Of a DNA stretch of 47,993 nucleotides, positions 26,248 to 34,158 are shown in pieces. The stretch is from positions 1 to 47,993 of the forward strand of contig SMXW01000014.1 of assembly GCA_004356805.1 (NCBI GenBank). Direction: 5' to 3'. Below the pieces are notes generated by a model. It had not been told where the DNA came from, did no database searches, and saw only the letters and a program-made list of their open reading frames with translations. Each line of letters opens with the position of its first letter. The first letter of the stretch is position 1. A program made the position numbers and the translations under genes. The stretch comes from Acidobacteriota bacterium. Its GTDB lineage: Bacteria > Actinomycetota > Acidimicrobiia > Spongiisociales > ZC4RG35.

Positions 26248-26267
26248 TATCGAACATATGTTCGATA
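26248..26267. promoter_or_regulatory. SOS box (LexA operator) of imuA'-imuB
   Basis: The same perfect palindrome TATCGAACATATGTTCGATA as at dnaE2. It directly abuts the ATG at 26245 and covers possible -10 elements (TATGTT within it, TATGAT at its edge). Confidence 0.93.
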
Positions 26268-26290
26268 GCAAGAAGAACGCATACCCCAGA

Positions 26291-26296
26291 TAGAAT
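26291..26296 (+). promoter_or_regulatory. -10 box of the membrane protein at 26336
   Basis: TAGAAT; predicted start site near 26303 gives a leader of about 33 bases that contains the AAGGAG ribosome site (26324-26329). Confidence 0.5.
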
Positions 26297-26335
26297 TTGA
26301 CATGTGGCGAGATGTGCGACCACGAAGGAGAAGCG

Positions 26336-26773
26336 GTGACTGACGAGTTTCAGGCCCCGGACCCAATCGGAGAGAGCGAAGCCGTTGACCTGATTCCTGA
26401 GGAGGAATCGCCAGAAGAGGCGGATTTCACCAGCGGCGAGGGTCTTGTGGCTCTCGCAGGAATCATCATCCTGGCTGTCTGGATCATCTTTGAGGTCATC
26501 GCCAAGAACTACAGCGTCACCACACTGGCGATTGTGCTGGCGCTACTTGCAGTCGTCCTTCCCCGAATCAAGCGCGAGGAAGTGAAAAAAATCCAGCAAC
26601 TCCCCATTCTGATGAAAGTGATCGGGTATGGACTCGTGGCCGTCGGAATCGTCGAGGTGATCGATGACATCAGTTACGGCGTCTACGACAGCATCTTCGG
26701 CGTCATCGGAGCATTGCTGGCATACGCCGCATACGTCATGGCCTTCATGGGTGCGAGATCTATCGAAACCTAG
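26336..26773 (+). CDS. Membrane protein of unknown function
   Basis: 145 residues. An acidic N-terminal tail of about 35 residues (EESPEEADF) comes first, then about four hydrophobic helices: LVALAGIIILAVWIIFEVI, TTLAIVLALLAVVLP, VIGYGLVAVGIVEVI and IFGVIGALLAYAAYVMAF. A charged segment RIKREEVKKIQQ separates helices two and three and probably faces the cytoplasm. I do not recognise the family. The GTG at 26336 is chosen because AAGGAG stands six bases before it. It is transcribed away from imuA', and its promoter lies only about 25 bases from the SOS box, so indirect LexA effects are possible. Confidence 0.75.
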   Translation: MTDEFQAPDPIGESEAVDLIPEEESPEEADFTSGEGLVALAGIIILAVWIIFEVIAKNYSVTTLAIVLALLAVVLPRIKREEVKKIQQLPILMKVIGYGLVAVGIVEVIDDISYGVYDSIFGVIGALLAYAAYVMAFMGARSIET

Positions 26774-26843
26774 TTCGTCGTGGTTTCTGCCGCCTTGCGC
26801 ATCCCTGTAGCCGACGATTCAGCGACGATTGGCCTCTCGCGCT

Positions 26844-27734
26844 CTAGGCCTCCTCGAGATCCTCAATGCTCTTGGGCCAGTCGTCCTTGAGCAGTCTCGA
26901 AAGGGACCGGTCGGCCAGCAACTTGCCCCCGGTCTGACAGGTAGCGCAATAGTTGGTCTCGTTGGAGGCGTAGACGATTCGCCTTACCGGTGACCCGCAG
27001 CGAGGACACGGTTCGCCATACTTTCCATGCACGGCCATGTCGGGTCGAAAGGCAGTCACCTTGGTTGGCCAGTCGTCTCCCGCGTCGTCGCGAAGCCGTT
27101 GTGTCCAGTCCGTCAGCGACTCGACCACTGCCTCGTGAAGACGGCCCGCTTCCTCGTCACTCAACTGCGCGGTACGTTTGACCGGCGACATCTGCGCCTG
27201 CCAAAGAATCTCATCTGAGAAGGCGTTGCCTATCCCGGAGAAGATACGCGGGTCGGTCAGAGCGCGTTTGAGGGTACGGTTCTCCGAACGGAGCGCCTTC
27301 CCGAACTCGCCCGCGGTAACTTCCAGTGGCTCCACTCCGCCACGATCGAGGGCAGCCACCCCTTCCCAACCACGCAACAGCCAGATTCCGGCTCTCTTGT
27401 GTGTTCCTTGCTCGGTCAAGATCAGAGAGCCGGAGTCGAAGTCGATGGAGGCGAGGCCAACTTTCTTGGGAATCGCCTTCTTCGGCGTCTCCCAGCGAAG
27501 ACGACCCGCGACCATGAGATGGATCACCATGTAGAGAACGTCCTCGAATTCGAAGACGATTCGCTTGCCAACCCGGTGGATGTCTTTGACCGTCGAGCCA
27601 ACCGGAGCATCAAAGGGCGGATCGTATGTCCGGAGAACGGAGGGCGAGGCGACCCGGACTCCTCGCACCTGTTGCCCAAGCACGCGTTGGCGCAGAGCCT
27701 CGATGTAAACGACAATGTCGGGGAGTTCTGGCAC
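26844..27734 (-). CDS. Fpg/Nei-family DNA glycosylase
   Basis: 296 residues. Base-excision repair glycosylase/AP lyase. The N-terminus MPELPDIVVY carries the catalytic Pro2 and Glu3. The helix-two-turn-helix reads IFSGIGNAFSDEILW, and the C-terminal zinc finger is complete with C-x2-C-x16-C-x2-C (CPRCG to CATC). The consensus MPELPEVE is changed to PDIVVY and the Lys region differs, so it may be one of the actinobacterial Nei-like or divergent Fpg members; substrate (8-oxoG or oxidised pyrimidines) cannot be decided. The start is GTG at 27734, seven bases after TAGCGT (leaderless). Confidence 0.9.
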   Translation of the reverse strand: MPELPDIVVYIEALRQRVLGQQVRGVRVASPSVLRTYDPPFDAPVGSTVKDIHRVGKRIVFEFEDVLYMVIHLMVAGRLRWETPKKAIPKKVGLASIDFDSGSLILTEQGTHKRAGIWLLRGWEGVAALDRGGVEPLEVTAGEFGKALRSENRTLKRALTDPRIFSGIGNAFSDEILWQAQMSPVKRTAQLSDEEAGRLHEAVVESLTDWTQRLRDDAGDDWPTKVTAFRPDMAVHGKYGEPCPRCGSPVRRIVYASNETNYCATCQTGGKLLADRSLSRLLKDDWPKSIEDLEEA

Positions 27735-27741
27735 CTAGAGA

Positions 27742-27747
27742 ACGCTA
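27742..27747 (-). promoter_or_regulatory. -10 box, leaderless, of the glycosylase gene
   Basis: TAGCGT on the minus strand followed by seven bases and GTG at 27734. Confidence 0.55.
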
Positions 27748-27841
27748 CCGCCGTCCACCGAGTGGTTGTCACTCTGAGCCGGCTGAGAGCCCCACTGAAG
27801 AGGACAGCAACGGCCCACCATCGCCCAAATCCGCCAACGAC

Positions 27842-27871
27842 AACGGGACGGACCTTTCGGACCGTCCCGTT
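27842..27871 (-). terminator. Hairpin downstream of pnp
   Basis: AACGGGACGG (27842-27851) pairs with CCGTCCCGTT (27862-27871) around a ten-base loop that itself contains CC/GG. It begins 20 bases after the pnp stop. No T run follows, so it may protect the 3' end rather than terminate. Confidence 0.6.
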
Positions 27872-27890
27872 CGCAATTGTGGGCGTTGCC

Positions 27891-30269
27891 CTAGTTGTCG
27901 CTTATCTTCTCAAAGGTCTCTTCGAAGCTCGGCGCTGTACGTCTGTTTCCGGCGGACTCGCCGGCACCGGCTTTGTCTGCACTCTTGTCGCCATCGTTAC
28001 TGTCGCGTCGATCGTCTCGGCTGTCACGGCCCCGGCCGCCCCTGCCACGATCCCGGTCACGCCCGCGGTTGCCGCCACCGCCGCCCTTGGGAGCTTCAGC
28101 ATCGGGGAGCGTCGCTCCCTCGAGGGCGTCGACCAATTCAAGGCTCACCTTGCCACGGTCGATTTCACGAACCCGGACCTGCAAATTGTCACCGTCAGAG
28201 AGATAGTCCTCGACTCGCTCGACGCGCTTTGAGCCGTCGAGACGAGAGATATGAAGAAGACCGTCGCGTCCCGGAAGGATGTTGACGAAGGCCCCAAACT
28301 TGGTGATGTTGACGACCTTGCCGTCATACACGGCACCAATCTCAGCCTCGGGTGGGAAAGCAATCTGCTTGACCCTTTCCATGGCAGCCGCGAGTGCCTC
28401 GCCATCATTGGAGGCGATGCGCACGATGCCGACACCGTCGGCTTCATCGATCTCGATGTTGGCACCGGTCTCTTCCTCGAGCTCACGGATGACGGCGCCC
28501 TTGGGCCCAATGATCTCGCCGATCTTGTCCTTCGGAATCTCGATTGACTCAATCCGAGGCGCCCACTTGTTCAACTCGGAGCGGGGCTCTGAGATCACGT
28601 CGGCCATTGCCTCGAGGATGAACAGTCGGGCATCGCGAGCCTGATCCAGGGCGCCTCTGAGGACTTCAGAAGGAAGACCTTGAATCTTGGTGTCCATCTG
28701 CAAAGCCGTGATGACGTCGGCCGTACCAGCAACCTTGAAGTCCATATCGCCTAGGGCGTCTTCTGCACCAAGAATGTCGGTGAGAGTGGTGTACTCGCCG
28801 TCCTGGTGGATCAGACCCATGGCGATACCGGCGACCGGGGCGCTGATCGGCACACCAGCATCCATCATCGAGAGGCTGGAGGCACAAACAGAAGCCATCG
28901 AAGATGACCCGTTCGAAGCCAGAACCTCGGAAACGAGACGCAGTGCATATGGAAAGTCGTCGGAGGTGGGGACCACCGGGAGCAACGCCTTCTCGACGAG
29001 GGCTCCGTGGCCGATTTCCCGACGCTTCGGGCCACGCATGAAGCCCGCTTCTCCTGTGGAGAACGGTGGGAAGTTGTAGTGATGCATGTATCGCTTGGAC
29101 TCGGCAATGGCGAGCGTGTCCAACATCTGCTCCATCTTGAGCATGCCAAGGGTGGTGATGTTCAGCACCTGGGTCTCGCCACGCTGGAACAGCGCCGATC
29201 CGTGAGTGCGTTCCACTGTGCCAGTCTCGATGGTGAGAGGCCTGATATCGGTTGGGCCACGGCCGTCCAGGCGGATGCCCTGTGAGACCGTCCGTTGACG
29301 GGCCAGCTTCTTGAAGACGGCCTTGAAGGCACGCTTCGCCTCTCCGAGAGCCTCGGCGTCGTCCTCGGCGATTTCGAGCTCGGCAAAGACAGCATCCCGG
29401 GCTTCGCCTTCGGCGGTCTGGCGCTCGAGCTTGCCGGCAATCTCCAGGACTGCCGCGACTGGGGATGAGGCTGCGGCCTCAACCTTCGCGTACATCTCGT
29501 CGGAGTAATCGAGGGTCACCGGCCACTCTGTCTCGACGATGTCGACTTGTGACGCCAGCTCGAGCTGGAGATCGATCATCCCGGCAATATGGGTCTTGGT
29601 GGCTTCGAGGCCCTGGGCGACGGCTTCTTCATCGGAAGGACGATCGCCGGCTGCGACGAGACGTAGACCTTCGGCGGTCGCTCCCGCCTCAACCATGGTG
29701 ATGTCGATGTCACCGCCGTCGTTGCGACGACCGGCTACGACAAGTTCAAACACGGACTCCGTCAAGTCCTCCTCGGTCGGGAAGGCAACCCACTCACCCT
29801 TCTTCAGGGCAAGACGAACTGCCCCTATAGGACCTAGGAATGGGATCGAGCTGACCGTGAGGGCAGCCGACGCACCGTTGAGCGCCAGAACGTCGAACGG
29901 GTTCTCCTGGTCGACGGACAGAGACGTGACAACGATGTGAGTCTCGTTGCTATAACCATCCTTGAAGGAAGGACGGAGGGGACGGTCGATGAGACGGCAG
30001 GTCAGAATCGCCTGCTCAGAGGGACGTCCTTCACGACGGAAGAAGGATCCTGGGATCTTTCCGACGGAGTACATCCGCTCTTCAAAGTCGACGGTAAGCG
30101 GGAAAAAGTCGATGCCTTCCCGCATTCTTCGGTTGGCTGTAGCGGTTACCAACATACTGGTACCGCCCAGGGTGGCTACCACAGCGCCATCGGCCTGGCT
30201 GGCAAGCTTGCCAGTGCTCAGGACGAAGTCTTTACCGCCAATGGTGCCGCGAACAGTTTTCTCGGGCAC
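27891..30269 (-). CDS. pnp: Polyribonucleotide nucleotidyltransferase (PNPase)
   Basis: 792 residues. Phosphorolytic 3'-5' exoribonuclease, trimeric, cytoplasmic. Two RNase PH domains are joined by an all-helical linker; the catalytic block of the second reads DILGAEDALGDMDFKVAGTADV, then the KH domain (IIGPKGAVIRELEEETGANIEI) and the S1 domain (GAVYDGKVVNITKFGAFVNILPGRDGLLHIS). A C-terminal tail of about 65 residues is rich in Gly, Arg and Asp (RGRDRDRGRGGRGRD) and should be disordered and RNA-binding. The GTG start at 30269 has AAGGAG six bases before it. It follows rpsO, the usual gene order, with 165 bases between them. Confidence 0.96.
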   Translation of the reverse strand: MPEKTVRGTIGGKDFVLSTGKLASQADGAVVATLGGTSMLVTATANRRMREGIDFFPLTVDFEERMYSVGKIPGSFFRREGRPSEQAILTCRLIDRPLRPSFKDGYSNETHIVVTSLSVDQENPFDVLALNGASAALTVSSIPFLGPIGAVRLALKKGEWVAFPTEEDLTESVFELVVAGRRNDGGDIDITMVEAGATAEGLRLVAAGDRPSDEEAVAQGLEATKTHIAGMIDLQLELASQVDIVETEWPVTLDYSDEMYAKVEAAASSPVAAVLEIAGKLERQTAEGEARDAVFAELEIAEDDAEALGEAKRAFKAVFKKLARQRTVSQGIRLDGRGPTDIRPLTIETGTVERTHGSALFQRGETQVLNITTLGMLKMEQMLDTLAIAESKRYMHHYNFPPFSTGEAGFMRGPKRREIGHGALVEKALLPVVPTSDDFPYALRLVSEVLASNGSSSMASVCASSLSMMDAGVPISAPVAGIAMGLIHQDGEYTTLTDILGAEDALGDMDFKVAGTADVITALQMDTKIQGLPSEVLRGALDQARDARLFILEAMADVISEPRSELNKWAPRIESIEIPKDKIGEIIGPKGAVIRELEEETGANIEIDEADGVGIVRIASNDGEALAAAMERVKQIAFPPEAEIGAVYDGKVVNITKFGAFVNILPGRDGLLHISRLDGSKRVERVEDYLSDGDNLQVRVREIDRGKVSLELVDALEGATLPDAEAPKGGGGGNRGRDRDRGRGGRGRDSRDDRRDSNDGDKSADKAGAGESAGNRRTAPSFEETFEKISDN

Positions 30270-30434
30270 GTTGTGCTCCTTGTCGTTGATTGCTTTGGAG
30301 CCGCGCCTGTTGGCAGTAGTCATGCCTCGAAAGGAGAAGGCATCACCACTGTCAACCGACCTGGCTCACCTCTTGTGAGGGAAATACCCCTCATAGACAT
30401 GACGAGCAGGGTGTCCGCCCATCACGAAATCTTG

Positions 30435-30692
30435 CTAGCGCCGCAAGCCCAACTTGGCGATGAGGCTTCGATACCTATCCGCATCTTGACGACGCAGATA
30501 GTCGAGAAGCCTTCGACGCCTACCGACCATCAAGAGCAGACCGCGGCGACCGTGATGATCATGCCTGTGGTCACGGAGATGCCCCGTCAGATGGTTGATC
30601 CGCTCGGAGAGGAGGGCCACCTGTACCTCAGGAGAGCCGGTGTCGCTCTCATGAGTGCCGTACTCGGCAACAATCTCGGTAGTTGTTTTCAT
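30435..30692 (-). CDS. rpsO: Ribosomal protein S15
   Basis: 85 residues, slightly shorter than the usual 89. Binds 16S rRNA in the central domain. The segments [27 protein letters not shown] and [22 protein letters not shown] are diagnostic. The ATG at 30692 has no strong ribosome site. It lies between ribF and pnp. A TAGAGT box at 30733-30738 gives a leader of about 35 bases, in which autoregulation, known for S15 in other bacteria, could act. Confidence 0.96.
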   Translation of the reverse strand: MKTTTEIVAEYGTHESDTGSPEVQVALLSERINHLTGHLRDHRHDHHGRRGLLLMVGRRRRLLDYLRRQDADRYRSLIAKLGLRR

Positions 30693-30732
30693 TGCGCGAT
30701 AAACCTGGGCGAGTGAGGGGGATTCGGTCGAA

Positions 30733-30738
30733 ACTCTA
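30733..30738 (-). promoter_or_regulatory. Possible -10 box of rpsO
   Basis: TAGAGT on the minus strand in the 60-base gap between ribF and rpsO, the same hexamer as at dnaE2. Confidence 0.4.
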
Positions 30739-30752
30739 ACAGCAAATTGGCA

Positions 30753-31682
30753 TCAACTCATATTCGTTGCGGCCGAGGCGAGCCGACGCCTGGTGTTCTC
30801 CACGTCTGATCGCATCGCGGTGATCAGATCGTCAACACCGTTGAATGTCAACTCTGGCCTCAGGAAATCGACGAACTCGACCGTCAGCACTTCGTCATAA
30901 ATCTCATCTGAGAATTCGAGGATATGGGCCTCGATGAGTAGGTCGCCCCCTCCGAATGTAGGTCTCACGCCGACGTTCACTGCCGCTTCGTGTACCTCGC
31001 CGCCCACGCGGGCAAAGGCGGCATATACACCGATGGCGGGAATCACCTTGCGCCCAGGTGGCAAGAGGTTCGCCGTCGGGAACCCGATCTCCCTCCCTCT
31101 GTTGTCGCCACGTACAACCGTGCTCGACAGCTGGTACCCGTATCCCAGAGCCTCCTCGGCCTCACGCATGGAACCCGACTCGATCATCTCACGTATCCGA
31201 CTGGACGACACCACACCTTCATGGTCATGGACGAGATCGAGCACACGAATGGCGAACTCGCGAGACTTTCCAAGGGTTTGAAGAAGTTTGACGTCGCCCG
31301 CGCGTTCCTTCCCGAATCGGAAATCGGGACCAGCGACAAGATCTCCAACGCGCAGAGTCCTGACAAGCACCTCGTCTACGAACTCCTCTGGTCCAAGATC
31401 CTTGATTTCGGTCAGGTCCAGTATGCCCACTTGATCGATACCCCAGGGTTCCAGTAGGCCAACCCGTTCCTCGATGGTGGTGATGAGGCGCGGATTCGTA
31501 CCCGGATGCAACACCTCGATGGGATGAGGATCAAAGGTGAGAACAGTGCGCACAAGGTCTGAATCCAGCCCGGCGATCAGCGCCTGGTGGCCCCGATGCA
31601 CGCCATCGAGCACACCGATTGTTACCGAAGATTTCTCCGGACCTAGATCCCAGCCGCGCCACGAGCCTCGCAACACCCTCAT
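30753..31682 (-). CDS. ribF: Bifunctional riboflavin kinase/FMN adenylyltransferase
   Basis: 309 residues. Makes FMN and FAD from riboflavin. The N-terminal adenylyltransferase domain holds GVLDGVHRGHQALI (HxGH-type nucleotide site) and SSSRIREMIESG. The C-terminal kinase domain has GREIGFPTANL and GVRPTFGGG. Length is typical. The start ATG overlaps the truB stop (ATGA), so translation is coupled. Flavin supply fits the dodecin-like and PPOX proteins elsewhere in the window only in a general way. Confidence 0.95.
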   Translation of the reverse strand: MRVLRGSWRGWDLGPEKSSVTIGVLDGVHRGHQALIAGLDSDLVRTVLTFDPHPIEVLHPGTNPRLITTIEERVGLLEPWGIDQVGILDLTEIKDLGPEEFVDEVLVRTLRVGDLVAGPDFRFGKERAGDVKLLQTLGKSREFAIRVLDLVHDHEGVVSSSRIREMIESGSMREAEEALGYGYQLSSTVVRGDNRGREIGFPTANLLPPGRKVIPAIGVYAAFARVGGEVHEAAVNVGVRPTFGGGDLLIEAHILEFSDEIYDEVLTVEFVDFLRPELTFNGVDDLITAMRSDVENTRRRLASAATNMS

Positions 31683-32554
31683 GTCGACAGCACGACCTCA
31701 GGTCGAGCCTGACCTCCATCAAGTCGGTAGACGGCCGCCAGAGACCCAAGGTCATCAAGAACCCGGTATGGCTCACCCTCGGGGCCATCAACAAGTTCGC
31801 CACCGACAAACCTCATTCCATGTCGAACGCCGCGCAAGGTCTCCGAACTGACCGTGACAGCTGGTAGATCGGTCAACGCATCCGACGGGGAAAGGAGATA
31901 GGACTGCCAGTCACCGATCGATTCCATCGATACTCCGTCGGCTGCCTTCAACGAACCGATGCGTGTTCGTCTTAGTGCTGTTAGATGCCCCGAACCGCCA
32001 AGGACGGTGGCCATGTCGTCAGCCAGGGACCGGATGTAGGTCCCCTTCCCGCAGACAACCCTGAACTCGACTTCAGGATATGGACCTGCACCGACCTGAA
32101 GAATCTCGAGTTCGTGTATGACTACCGAGCGCGCCTCTCGCTCTATTACTTGTCCCTCCCTCGCCAATTCGTACAGACGGCGGCCGTCCCTCTTGAGGGC
32201 TGACATCATCGGTGGGATCTGATGGATGACACCCGTGAATCTGGGCACGACAGCCATGAGCTCATCTGGCTCGAAGTCCATCGGCTCGCGTGAAAGCACA
32301 GCTCCATCGGCATCGAGCGTGTCTGTTGCGACACCGAACTGGGCTGTTGCCAGATACTCCTTGGGCTGATCCTGAACAAACCGGATCAGCCTCGTCACGT
32401 TTCCCAAAGCGAGAACCAGCGCTCCGGTCGCCATGGGGTCGAGGGTTCCGGCGTGACCCACCTTCTTGATGCCCGTCGCTTTCTTCACCTCACCAACGAC
32501 CCGATTGGAGGTGATCCCCCCAGGCTTGTCAATGATGAGAAACCCAGCTGTCAC
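31679..32554 (-). CDS. truB: tRNA pseudouridine-55 synthase TruB
   Basis: 291 residues. Forms pseudouridine-55 in the T loop of tRNAs. FLIIDKPGGITSNRVV opens the protein, and the catalytic Asp is in GHAGTLDPMATGALVL (about residue 39). A C-terminal PUA-like part follows. The GTG start at 32554 overlaps the nrnA stop by four bases (GTGA), with GAGGAG upstream. Confidence 0.95.
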   Translation of the reverse strand: MTAGFLIIDKPGGITSNRVVGEVKKATGIKKVGHAGTLDPMATGALVLALGNVTRLIRFVQDQPKEYLATAQFGVATDTLDADGAVLSREPMDFEPDELMAVVPRFTGVIHQIPPMMSALKRDGRRLYELAREGQVIEREARSVVIHELEILQVGAGPYPEVEFRVVCGKGTYIRSLADDMATVLGGSGHLTALRRTRIGSLKAADGVSMESIGDWQSYLLSPSDALTDLPAVTVSSETLRGVRHGMRFVGGELVDGPEGEPYRVLDDLGSLAAVYRLDGGQARPEVVLST

Positions 32555-33522
32555 CGATACTCCTCGATGGCCTCCCGGATCTGCCGGATGACAACTGCGG
32601 CATCACCTTCCGCCGTGAAGCCGGAAGCCAGACGATGGCCGCCGCCGCCCATGGCTGCGGCCAGTGAGCCAACATCAGTGTCTCCACGGGAGCGCATGCT
32701 CACTCTCACCCGCCCGTCTGCCTGCACTTTCGCCAACGTGGCAACGTCTGCCTCCTCGGCAAGGCGAAGGGTATCGATGAGGTTGTCGATATCCCCCCAA
32801 TCGATACCGGCTGCCGTCAGATCCGCTTGAGTGACGATGGTTGAGACAAACCGGGCATCAACATCGAGTTCGGCCCGGCTCAGAGCTGCGGCTGCCACCT
32901 TGAGGTATCCGAAAGGACTTCTCTCGTAGACGTGACTCCCGATCTGGGTCGGGCTTGCACCTGCACCAACCAGTACAGCGGCGATCTGCAGCGTTCGCTG
33001 GGTCGTATTCGAATAGAGGAACCGGCCCGTATCGGTCACTAGCGCCGTGTGGAGACAGTTCGCCACGTCGGGCGTGATCGGCCAGTCGAGCAAACCCAGA
33101 AGATCAAACACCAACTCTCCCGTGGCGGCAGCCGTGGCATCGACGACAGAAATGGTTCCAAAACCTTCGTTTGTGATGTGGTGGTCGAGGACCACCACAG
33201 TTGCGGCTTTCGAGGCATTCGCGGCCAACTCACCAAGACGATCGGGCGAACCCGCGTCGAGCACGACCATCAGGTCCGGTGCGGCTGGGAAGTCTCCGGG
33301 GGGAACCAGCAGATCAGAAGGCAAGAAACCGAGATTGGGAGGCATGACAAACGGCGATCCAAAGCTGGCGCGAACTGTCTTGCCGGCGTTCTGCGCGGCA
33401 ATGCCAAGGCCGAGCATCGAGCCGAGAGCGTCACCGTCCGGCCCGACATGACAGGCCAGTGCCAAATCCCCGGCCTTCCCGATTGCGTCGGCCGCCGCTT
33501 CCAATCCCTCGGTGTTACTCAT
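32551..33522 (-). CDS. nrnA: DHH phosphoesterase, NrnA-like nanoRNase/pAp phosphatase
   Basis: 323 residues with DHH and DHHA1 domains. CHVGPDGDALGSMLGL near the N-terminus supplies metal ligands, the DHH motif is in VVVLDHHITNEGFG, and the C-terminal glycine-rich GGGGHRLASGF is the DHHA1 signature. Enzymes of this type degrade 2-5 nt RNA fragments and dephosphorylate 3'-phosphoadenosine 5'-phosphate. The ATG at 33522 overlaps the rbfA stop by eight bases and has GGAG 12 bases before it. Placement between rbfA and truB is the common order in actinobacteria and Firmicutes. Confidence 0.9.
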   Translation of the reverse strand: MSNTEGLEAAADAIGKAGDLALACHVGPDGDALGSMLGLGIAAQNAGKTVRASFGSPFVMPPNLGFLPSDLLVPPGDFPAAPDLMVVLDAGSPDRLGELAANASKAATVVVLDHHITNEGFGTISVVDATAAATGELVFDLLGLLDWPITPDVANCLHTALVTDTGRFLYSNTTQRTLQIAAVLVGAGASPTQIGSHVYERSPFGYLKVAAAALSRAELDVDARFVSTIVTQADLTAAGIDWGDIDNLIDTLRLAEEADVATLAKVQADGRVRVSMRSRGDTDVGSLAAAMGGGGHRLASGFTAEGDAAVVIRQIREAIEEYR

Positions 33523-33868
33523 TGTTTTCCAGTTCTCCCTCTCGAATCGAGCGAAGAATGGCATCTATTCGCTGACCGCCGACCACACCCGGATCTATGG
33601 CGAATTCCAACTGCGGCGTGTATTTCATCCGCACCTGGCTCGCGATGGCAGATTGCAGCCTCTTCGCCGCACCGGTCAGGGCATCCAGGGCCGGCTCATG
33701 ACCCTCGCGCTCCAGAACATCGATGTACACAACGGCATGTCGCAAATTGGGGGCCGTGTCGACAGCTGTAATGGATACCATCTCGAGACGAGAGTCGCTC
33801 ATCCGTTCAATCTCCTCTGCAATCACCTCACGCAGTGTTGAGTTGACCTTCAGCATCCTGTCACTCAC
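33515..33868 (-). CDS. rbfA: Ribosome-binding factor A
   Basis: 117 residues with the KH-like fold of the 30S maturation factor: MLKVNSTLREVIAEEIERMSD, then ITAVDTAPNLRHAVVYIDVL and the LQSAIASQVRMKYTPQLEF helix. Length is normal. The GTG start overlaps the ylxP stop (GTGA). Confidence 0.95.
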   Translation of the reverse strand: MSDRMLKVNSTLREVIAEEIERMSDSRLEMVSITAVDTAPNLRHAVVYIDVLEREGHEPALDALTGAAKRLQSAIASQVRMKYTPQLEFAIDPGVVGGQRIDAILRSIREGELENNE

Positions 33869-34158
33869 TCGGGCTTCTCCAACTCGCTCATGAACACGTC
33901 GAACACCTCGATCTCGAGACGGGAGTCAAGGTAGCGACGGAGTTTCGAGATCTGCATGTCCAGGCCTCGCCCATCCGGGGCGACAACAGCCACGCCGATG
34001 GTCGCCCTCTGCCAATCGTCGTGATGATCGACCTCCGCAACACTGAACGAGCCAAGAAGGCGCATACCTTCGATTACCGGACGGAGAACCGCCCTTTTCT
34101 CCTTCAAAGACTGTGGCGCAGGAAGATGAATCTCGACCCGCAGGGCCGCAACCCGCAT
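33865..34158 (-). CDS. ylxP: YlxP/DUF503 family protein
   Basis: 97 residues of the small YlxP family found between infB and rbfA in many Gram-positive operons. LRVEIHLPAPQSLKEKRAVLRPVIEG and FSVAEVDHHDDWQRATIGVAVVA are the conserved blocks. Structural and functional data for the family are scarce; a role in ribosome assembly is inferred from operon position. Its ATG overlaps the infB stop by one base (TGATG). Confidence 0.92.
   Translation of the reverse strand: MRVAALRVEIHLPAPQSLKEKRAVLRPVIEGMRLLGSFSVAEVDHHDDWQRATIGVAVVAPDGRGLDMQISKLRRYLDSRLEIEVFDVFMSELEKPE

Noticed and set aside
26249-26323. Longer imuA' start at 26323
   Set aside because: It would translate through the SOS operator and adds residues absent from the family.
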